Source of the DNA: Coniochaeta sp. PMI_546
Taxonomy: Eukaryota; Ascomycota; Sordariomycetes; Coniochaetales; Coniochaetaceae
Length of the DNA: 64,000 nt
Direction of reading: 5' to 3'
Assembly (NCBI GenBank): GCA_021432605.1
Contig: MU271143.1
Location: 815,277 to 879,276 of the forward strand
Each line of letters begins with the position of its first letter. Position 1 is the stretch's first letter. Below are positions 57,041 through 64,000 of the stretch, one piece after another. The position numbers and the translations under genes were made by a program. A model generated the notes under the pieces. It was not told where the DNA came from and did no database searches. It worked only from the letters and a program-made list of their open reading frames with translations.

Positions 57041-59261
57041 GGTTACGGATGGTTTCCGAATATTGGATCAGGAGATGGCACGCTGTCGAGGACGATTGGT
57101 GGACTGATGCTGAGACGACACACTAGGTATCGAGGACGGTGTCGGAGGTGATGTTGAGATGACACACTATCAGAGACGGTTGCTGGCGGTGCTGCTACGA
57201 TGAAAGACGAGATCAGGAACAGGAAGTCGGTCGAGGGGGAGCTACGGTAGATAAGGGGGAAGTACCGGAGCCAAGCATTCCAGAATGTGTTGAGGAGGAG
57301 TCACTTAAAGTTTGGTACCCGTCCCGCCGAACAGTCCCAGAAGTCCCTAGCCGGGCTGACCCCTCCCCTTGTTCGAGATACCGATCTTACGACAGTAGTG
57401 TAGTTAGTGTACAGTCACACATGGAGCTGCTCCCGGACAACCACGACGCACAGCATGTTGCCGATGACCGGCCAATGGGCTTTCGTCCATTTGTCCAGAC
57501 ATCTTCCATGTTCCTCATCTTTGTGTACCTCAATCTATCCGATGTTTAAAGCTCGAGTGTACATATCCCTGTCAGCCATTCCCACTCCCACTTCCGCACC
57601 GAATCGTTCCTTCCTCATTCCTCATCAACTTCTCAGGTTGTCTGATCCTCGACTGACCGGGGGTGTCGCAGCTTCCCCGACATTTTGAGTGGGGCAATGG
57701 TTATCCGTTGAGAAGCTCGGGCCAAGGTAGCGGTCAAGTCGAGCAGGGGGGTGAAGCTCGCCCGGGACGGGGCCGCGTGGTTGCTTTTGGTTTAGCGAGG
57801 GTCAACAGAATCCGACCCCTGTCGCGCATCACTCAACTGCTTCCAGTGCTCGTCCCACGTTTTCAGGCTGGAATGGGCCTTACTGGCATGGTGTTGTCTA
57901 CCGAGTCCGACAGCTAGACTGTCAGTCAAGGTCTCCGTGCTCGATATATACCGGACTAGCATAGCTGATGGGCGGTCCCTACGAGTCCTGGATATAAAGG
58001 TATGTTTTCACGTCAGTAGTGTTGCAACTTGCAAGCAACCGTCGGCATGGCACCGCCCTTCACTTACGCCTCGTCGCCCTCCGTGAGAGTCATTGAAGCG
58101 CCTGAAGTCGACATCTTCTTACTGTTTGTTTCCTTGCTATGCCGACTCGTCTCCATTGTGATTGATACCTGATCGCCGAGATTCCTGCTCCATATATCCC
58201 TAGCCGGGACATTGAGCCGCTCTGAGAACACATGAGAAGAACAGCTTGAAAACGACTGTCCCAAGGGATCACCAGCGGCAGTTTGGCTTGGCTTGGTGTG
58301 TCGCCTGCATCCAGTGACTCGAACTGTATGATTTCTCTGCTTCTCAAACGAGCTGTTGGCCGATAGCCTTGCGAGAGCACAATTGTGTTCAGCTTTCTCA
58401 CCCACCCTCTTGCTGCCATTTCGAGGGCGGCTATCTAGGCCCCGGAGCGTCAAGGTGGGCTCCCCGATAGCCCCGCGAATGGGAAGCCTCCAGTCAAGAC
58501 CAGAACAGGCAAGTAGATGCCGTGCAGGTGATGCAAAAGCGGCGAATAGATAGAGCTTACCACTCGAGAGAGGGCCGCGCTGGGAACGCAGGCCGTGCAT
58601 TTCCCCCTCCGGCCTAGCGGCCGCAAAGCGATTCCTAGGTCGCTCAGATGATTCGTTGGGCATCGAGAGGGCGGACTGCTAGGCTTACTAATTTCGCGAT
58701 ACTGTATATATCCTTTCTAGGCAGTCGAGACAGACGGAGGGTTGTCGATACGCGTCACAATCGGACAGTCATAACACGCAACTGCGCCTGCGAGTCAAGG
58801 CACCAATGGGAATGATCACGGTCGCTCAGCATGCAGCCGGACACTCCAGACCCGGCCATCTGATGGGCCAGTGTTTGCTTTCAAGTTGTTGCTTCTGGAG
58901 TGCCGGTCTCGCTCTGGAACTGCACTTATGTGTGACTTTGTAGTATTGTAAAATCATCTTCGCAAAGCCCTGACGCCGTATATAAATTCGGGTCGATGCC
59001 GTCACGCCGTGGAACCGCTTTCGATCCAGAAGTTTCACGATATTCAATTATCGCCTTGCCTCTGCCTCTGCGGTTGCCAGTCTCACAATCCCTGCGGAAT
59101 CGGATACAGCCTTGGCCTCTAGACAAGCGTAACATTAGCGCAGTAAACTCTCCGCCAGTGCACCCAAGTCTTGTCGTGCTCCTCTGGCCGGGTTGCATTC
59201 CAGAGTGTCGACCAGTGCAAGGCAAGTCGACGGCCACGCTCTAGAACCTTAGCTCAGAAGG
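57041..59261. other. Long spacer, no convincing gene
   Basis: About 2.2 kb. The longest frame (minus strand, 58064-58663, 199 codons) has an even, random-looking composition, and I find no splice partner. No repeats or RNA genes were recognised. Confidence 0.5.
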
Positions 59262-59957
59262 ATGGCCGCTCTTGACCAAAGGGACAACTCCCAGACGCCA
59301 CTCCCCCCTCCAAACCGAAGGGCACGGGGACCTCTTACGCCGAGGTATGTGCCCCCGATCGAGCTCTCCGATCCTGCGCCTATCTCCTCTGATTCCCCGC
59401 CCTATGATTCTATCATGTCTTATAGCATCGTGGGTGATTCATGCTACGGAGCACAGCCTTTCCCTGACGAAGATGAATCCAACTCCGAACCTTGCCCAGG
59501 CTGGGTTGAGGAGACCGAACAATATGGCTACGTAGACAGGCCACGTCGTGTCTCGCCTCACCGACTGCCGCACCACCTGACTCATGAATCCCTCTCGACC
59601 CTTCCTGCTCTTATGAAGGAGGAAATGAGCTTTGGTACACCGGAGGCGAGCGCTGTCTGCCAGAGTCACATGCAGACGCATCCCGACACGACGGGACATG
59701 ACGGGCCTAACCAAACTCACGCTTACGGGTTCTCTAGCAGGCTTGAGCCCTCGAATATGAACGGTTCGCGGGGCCGCCAGCCTCGTCTCAGAGGACTAAT
59801 CTATAGTGAGCGCGACCTCGCAGATGAGGACTCGGATTCGTCGGGCGATGACTCGGGCATGTCGACATACGCTTCGAGCCTAGAAGAGGGACATCCGCTC
59901 CTCCAGTTCAAAGAAGGAATCATCCGCGACATCATGCAGGAGTTTCGTACCACGTAG
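59262..59957 (+). CDS. C2H2-like zinc-finger gene, upstream part (ends at in-frame TAG)
   Basis: 231 codons from the ATG at 59262 to a TAG at 59955-59957. The region is acidic, Ser/Pro-rich and mostly disordered. It ends with a block common in a large ascomycete family of C2H2-like proteins: an acidic Ser/Asp patch (DEDSDSSGDDSGMSTYASS) and then a helix (HPLLQFKEGIIRDIMQEF) just before the stop. In relatives as I remember them, this helix continues into the zinc-finger part on the same polypeptide. The next part of that family lies directly downstream in the same frame. As it stands, this part alone would encode a protein without DNA-binding residues. Confidence 0.7.
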   Translation: MAALDQRDNSQTPLPPPNRRARGPLTPRYVPPIELSDPAPISSDSPPYDSIMSYSIVGDSCYGAQPFPDEDESNSEPCPGWVEETEQYGYVDRPRRVSPHRLPHHLTHESLSTLPALMKEEMSFGTPEASAVCQSHMQTHPDTTGHDGPNQTHAYGFSSRLEPSNMNGSRGRQPRLRGLIYSERDLADEDSDSSGDDSGMSTYASSLEEGHPLLQFKEGIIRDIMQEFRTT

Positions 59958-59963
59958 AACGGC

Positions 59964-61115
59964 ATGGGCAAGAATGAGGGGAGCTGCACAGCCAGCAGCT
60001 CACATAATGTTCCTGTAGCCGACACCACAGCCACCGGCGGCGGTGGGAATACCGAGAAGCGGAAACTGGTTCTACGGAGCAACGACAAGGAGGAGCAGTC
60101 ACAATCAGTCGAGGGCGCTCAAAAAAGGCCTCGAACGACACCGGGCGCCCTGATCTTTGCTTGCCCGTTCTACAAGAAAGACCCGCTCCGCCATCGGAAA
60201 TGCTACGGGTACAAGCTATCCAGGATCCGAGACGTAAAGCAACATATCAGCAGAGCCCATAGGCTACCGGTATACTGCTCTTCCTGTATGGAGACGTTTG
60301 CCACCGAGTCGCTGCGGGACGAACATAGCAGGCCTCGGTCCTGCCCTACCCGACCACTGGTCGTGTTCGACGGCGTTACAGAAGAACAGAAGCAGCAGCT
60401 CGCCAGGAGGATCTCATCCCGCGTGTGCGAGGAAGAACAGTGGTACATCGTTTTTGATATTCTCTTCCCAGGTCACTCACATCCGTTGTCCCCCTATATA
60501 GATCAGCAACTGTCGGAGGAAATGCATGTCTTTCGCGACTTTATGGTCAGCGAAGGTCCGCGCATGATGCGCAGACATCTGGAGCCACATGTCAGCTTGG
60601 TAGACTCCGATATGGAGACAGACCTGGAGACTCTGCTCGAACAGATAGTAGGCCAGTGTCTACAGCGCCTCTTTGAGCGGTGCAGGAGGGACTCGACACC
60701 CACGTCCTCTGCCCATGCTTCGAGCAGTGGTGCGCCTCCTTCCAGAAGGTGGTCGTCGGACACCCAGCTGGAACAGCGTGAAGCGACGGAGGGTCCCATC
60801 ATACTGACAGCTGATCAACAACTCGCAAGTCCGGGTTCATCGAGCGGTAGTATTCCTTTGCCGTCGATAGGTTTCCCAGCTCAACACGACTCGTGCGAAT
60901 ACTTTGCACAGCAGTCAGTCTCTGCAGCCCTGCCGGTCCAGTCTGCAGGGTACGCTCCCAACTATGTGGAAGCAGAGCCTTCGCAAGCATGCCCGCAGGC
61001 GATGGAGCCGATGGAAGAGGACCTCGAGTTCCACGCTTGGTATCCTCAGTCAGCCAGCCTGTCAGAGGAAGACTTCCTCTACCAGTGGGATACTCTTGAC
61101 ACATCATCATCTTGA
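59964..61115 (+). CDS. C2H2-like zinc-finger gene, downstream part (same frame after TAG)
   Basis: After the TAG the frame stays open for 385 codons; its first ATG (59964) comes two codons later and gives 383 aa. A basic, nuclear-signal-like stretch (EGAQKRPR) precedes two zinc-finger-like units: CPFYKKDPLRHRKC with H94 and H99, and CSSC with H121. The order CPFYKKDP...DVKQHISRAH is characteristic of a large, uncharacterised ascomycete family. A coiled, acidic-aromatic segment (VTEEQKQQLARRI, EEQWYIVFDILFPG) follows, then a helical part and a Ser/Glu-rich tail. With the upstream part it makes a normal-looking family member of about 615 residues. It could be translated separately, by readthrough, or from an edited message. 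Confidence 0.75.
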   Translation: MGKNEGSCTASSSHNVPVADTTATGGGGNTEKRKLVLRSNDKEEQSQSVEGAQKRPRTTPGALIFACPFYKKDPLRHRKCYGYKLSRIRDVKQHISRAHRLPVYCSSCMETFATESLRDEHSRPRSCPTRPLVVFDGVTEEQKQQLARRISSRVCEEEQWYIVFDILFPGHSHPLSPYIDQQLSEEMHVFRDFMVSEGPRMMRRHLEPHVSLVDSDMETDLETLLEQIVGQCLQRLFERCRRDSTPTSSAHASSSGAPPSRRWSSDTQLEQREATEGPIILTADQQLASPGSSSGSIPLPSIGFPAQHDSCEYFAQQSVSAALPVQSAGYAPNYVEAEPSQACPQAMEPMEEDLEFHAWYPQSASLSEEDFLYQWDTLDTSSS

Positions 61116-61787
61116 GAGCGCGTGCGCCGAGGCGGATGGGCGACCTATGAGCGGGTGCGCCCTGCCACCTGTGAACATCCTCTTGTCCTGGTGATAGCAC
61201 TCTGAGGACTTCCGGTCGTACTTCAACAGTGTTCTGGGACACTATGTTGCTCGCGATGTTGAGTTGACGACGGAATTAGCCGTCTTCTCATTCCAAGAAA
61301 CTCGACGTCACCGCGTTCGAAGAAGCGATTTGGTTGGCTTCTGCGATGGGTTGAACCACAAGGTAAGAAGAGGTGTGGTTGTTTTCCTGCTACTTCCGCT
61401 TCACCTCGCCCAAGTCTTTCGAACCCTAGATAGAGGAACGTACCTCGGCCACTTTAACAACCTAACTTTACATTCACACCCTTAACGTTCACACAGACAA
61501 ATTGCACTTTCGTCGTGTTTATCCACAACCGCGACAAACCAACTTTCTCTCTTCTGCCTAACTCACTCATCATCATCACCGCAGAGCTGAGCTTAGCCCT
61601 CCTCTACCAGATACCTGACCGCGGGATTATCCTCAGCCGTTGTCAACTGCGCACTGCTTCATCTTCCAACACAACCCATCGAATCCACCAGAAGATCTAT
61701 CCTGAGTACTTCGGAAGTCGTGCGTGCCATCAATGAACATTACCTTATCAAAATCAATACTAATGGAAGAGACGCGTCAGGTTATAG
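61116..61787. other. Spacer, no gene seen
   Basis: This lies between the zinc-finger gene and the coiled-coil gene. The last 300 bases are C/T-rich on the plus strand, as in fungal leaders. Confidence 0.5.
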
Positions 61788-62756
61788 ATGGGCGAGATCA
61801 AGAAATCACCGGGCCAAAGCCAGGCGCCCAAGGCATCCGACATCCCGGTGACAAAACCCATCCAGCGGGACCAGCTTGAACGAGACCCAGCTCTGGCGAC
61901 GACACTCGGAAATTCGGTCCAGGGACCCTTTGTACCGCGCGACCGCTCTGCAGCGCCTCAGACAGTCAGAAACCCATTCACAAGCCCGTTCCCGCCGCCT
62001 CGAGGTCCAAGCCCCTTCGCACCACGCGGCAAGGCCCCGGTCCCCGTCACATCTACCAACCTGATCTCGAACCCTTTCGCGCAAGAGCGTGGTCCAAACC
62101 TGTCCGAGCCGCGCGACAAGGCCCCGATACCCGTGGCACCTACTAAACCGATCTCGAATCCTTTCGCGCAGGAGCGTCGCGACAAAACTCCAGCTCCTAA
62201 GGGACCAAGCAACATGACCTCGTACCCCTTCGGGCAGAAGCATGTCCCAAGTCTCTCCGAGCCGGGCAAAAAATCTCCAGCTCCCAAAGAACCTCCCAAC
62301 CGCGTCGAAAAGTCTGATGCTCAGCGCGACAAGATTGCAGCTCTGGTAAAGGACAAGCAAGCACTGCAGAAGAAGCTGGACAAGTACGAGACCACCCTCG
62401 ACACCCAGAACGAGAGATTCGCGACCTTGAGGGACCAGCAGAATCAACAAACCCAACGTGTCAAAGACCTTGAAGATGCGCTGACGGCTGCCAACGCAGC
62501 GCGAGAGATGGCCTGGGAAGAACGCTGCCGAACGTCCGAGGAGCTTGACTGGGCTCGCGGTGAGCTTGCGCGGGACAAGGACGTCATTGAAGAATTGAGA
62601 AGCAGAGCCCTCAGAGCAGAGACTGGCAGCGCAGAACTGCAAGCAAGGGTGAAGGACCTTGAGAATCAACTCAAGGAGAGGAAGGACGAGGCACGCGAGG
62701 CGGCGGATACTTTGGAATACGCCATGTCGTTGCTCAAGGAAATGGCTAAAGAGTGA
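61788..62756 (+). CDS. Unrecognised protein with proline-rich repeats and a coiled coil
   Basis: 322 aa, intronless. Residues 1-175 are Pro/Lys/Ser-rich and include imperfect repeats of about 25 residues built on (I/T)SNPFAQER, LSEPRDKAP and SPFPPPRGPSPF-like segments. Residues 178-320 form a long coiled coil (KIAALVKDKQALQKKLDKYETTLDTQ and on, with regular Leu/Ala heptads), rich in Arg, Glu and Gln. There is no membrane segment or enzyme motif. The layout of a disordered, repeat-bearing head and coiled-coil tail suggests a scaffold or tether, but I cannot name the family. Confidence 0.72.
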   Translation: MGEIKKSPGQSQAPKASDIPVTKPIQRDQLERDPALATTLGNSVQGPFVPRDRSAAPQTVRNPFTSPFPPPRGPSPFAPRGKAPVPVTSTNLISNPFAQERGPNLSEPRDKAPIPVAPTKPISNPFAQERRDKTPAPKGPSNMTSYPFGQKHVPSLSEPGKKSPAPKEPPNRVEKSDAQRDKIAALVKDKQALQKKLDKYETTLDTQNERFATLRDQQNQQTQRVKDLEDALTAANAAREMAWEERCRTSEELDWARGELARDKDVIEELRSRALRAETGSAELQARVKDLENQLKERKDEAREAADTLEYAMSLLKEMAKE

Positions 62757-63738
62757 CTTGCCACGCTCGAAGCGCGACTCTTATAGCATTTGGGAATGTC
62801 GAGGAGGCTGCCTATTTGCCGGGATCGGTTATGTCGGGCCCCTGAAAGGTCTCGGAAAGGAATGGGATGAGCTCATGCCAAAGATCGAAAGCATGGATAT
62901 TGTACTTGCTCAACGCCTGGCATCTGGAAGCACGTGAAGGTCTGCCATTGGTCCATGCTGGTTTGTGGATGTTTGCTCCGCGGGTTAGATGCCTCTTTAG
63001 CTTGCGAAGACAACACGGAAAGAGACAAGCAAGGCAAGCCGTTTATGTAGTTAATGCGGCGCGCTTCACTACGCTCCCCTCATTCCTCTTGCTCCTTTAC
63101 TGTATTGGACGATGGACTACCCTTACCAGCACATATATATTCTCATCTGTGAACGTCGTGACAATCACTATCAGCATCTGCTGGCACAGCTCAGGAGGTC
63201 ATGTTCATCCGCATGTATCTCGGACACATCCCCTGTCGTGATAGAGACGACGTCCTCCCTTTGTGAGGTACTATGAAGGCTCCGGTGTTTGATACTGTGC
63301 CAGACTTGACAGCATGTTGCAAATTGGTGAGAGCGTGAACAGTCACCCAGTATGCTGGGCGAAGCCATCACGAGACTCTAGTATATATGCTTCTATTACT
63401 GGCACGTTCAGGAAATCAACGTGTCTATTTCCAGAAGTAATATGGTCGTCCGGAAAGTGAATGTTCTGCAGGCAGACTTCATGTAATCAAAGATCTCGGA
63501 CGCTCAAATACCACATCCCCTCCCCCCTTCCCCAAGATTCACTACGGACTTGGGAAGAATATAAGCCAACCGCTTCCTTTCCTAAGTTACTGAGCATCAC
63601 CACCTCGCAATTCATACGGTTCTCTCACAACCTTGTTTTTCCAATTCACTCACTGTACTTTCTCTCTGTTTTCATAAACATCTAAACAAATAACCACGGC
63701 TGTCTTCTAGACTTCAAGCGCATCTCCTGCCTAACTTT
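62757..63738. other. Spacer, no gene seen
   Basis: This lies between two coiled-coil genes on the same strand. The final 250 bases carry a TATAAG (63560-63565) and a C/T-rich leader before the next ATG. Confidence 0.5.
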
Positions 63739-64000
63739 ATGAACATCAATACCACCCGCGACCAAGTCCGACGAGACGAGATGGAAGCTCTTAAGAAAGA
63801 GAATCAGCTCTTGAAGAAGCTGAATGAGGCATATGAGTGGAAAATTGAAGCGTTGGAGAAGAACTTGCGAGAAGGTACCTCTAGCACGGGTCAGCCTCTC
63901 AGGAACATCGATGGTTGTGCCGACGACGAATCCGACTGGGACGCGAACTTCATCAGGGGAATTCAGAAGCAAGTGCAAGACCAGCAACAGCAGCTCGCCG
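63739..64000 (+). CDS. Coiled-coil protein, N-terminal part (cut by window end)
   Basis: An open frame from the ATG at 63739 to the window edge, 87 codons so far. It starts MNINTTRDQVRRDEMEALKKENQ and continues as a charged coiled coil with Leu heptads (LLKKLNEAYEWKIEALEKNL), then an acidic linker and a Gln-rich stretch. A TATA-like element and a pyrimidine-rich leader upstream support a real start. The family cannot be named from this part. It may be related to the coiled-coil gene 1 kb upstream. Confidence 0.7.
   Translation, partial: MNINTTRDQVRRDEMEALKKENQLLKKLNEAYEWKIEALEKNLREGTSSTGQPLRNIDGCADDESDWDANFIRGIQKQVQDQQQQLA

Noticed and set aside
58064-58663. 199-codon minus-strand frame
   Set aside because: Even composition, no domain, no splice partner, isolated in a long spacer.
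59805-59988. Possible intron (GTGAGC donor to CACAG acceptor) that would remove the TAG in the second zinc-finger gene
   Set aside because: It would also remove the acidic Ser/Asp patch and HPLLQFK helix that look conserved in the family, and no good branch site precedes the acceptor.

Overview
The window is nuclear DNA of a filamentous ascomycete (Pezizomycotina, most likely Sordariomycetes; this placement is inferred). The evidence is short introns (about 45-280 nt) with GTRNGT donors, CTRAC-type branch sites and YAG acceptors, GC-rich coding regions separated by less GC-rich spacers, a SepH/Cdc7 septation kinase, fungal-only families (FLC/TRP-like channel, DUF3433, DPR-motif dehydrin-like protein) and many GGTACC palindromes in spacers. 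I see no virus-like or retroelement remains, no rRNA and no CRISPR.

Left part (1-24.8 kb): an FLC/TRP-like membrane protein, a DUF3433 membrane protein, a secreted repeat-bearing glycoprotein, a small four-pass membrane protein, the large sepH kinase (8 exons) and an unrecognised four-exon gene all lie on the minus strand. They are followed by dihydrofolate synthetase (FOL3 type) on the plus strand.

Middle part (25-44 kb): a DUF218 protein and an alpha/beta hydrolase converge. Next come a three-finger C2H2 protein whose frame continues for 171 codons past a TAG stop, an ACS-family MFS transporter, a spacer with four hairpin repeats whose stems covary, a MARVEL-like protein, a DPR dehydrin-like stress protein, tRNA-Gly(TCC) and a branched-chain aminotransferase.

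Right part (44-64 kb): an RCC1 Ran exchange factor, an unrecognised repeat-rich protein, ethanolamine-phosphate cytidylyltransferase (Kennedy pathway), an unrecognised protein, the mRNA export WD40 protein Rae1/Gle2, a small possibly mitochondrial protein, a second C2H2-like gene split by a single in-frame TAG, and two coiled-coil proteins, the last cut by the window edge.

This is mostly ordinary housekeeping sequence with no gene cluster of common function; RCC1 and Rae1 both serve nuclear transport, but ordinary neighbourhood explains that. The items most worth a second look are the two zinc-finger genes with in-frame UAG codons (candidates for the sexual-stage A-to-I mRNA editing known in Sordariomycetes, or for readthrough) and the hairpin array at 34.7-35.0 kb. 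All exon borders were read by eye and checked for phase; none has been tested against transcripts.
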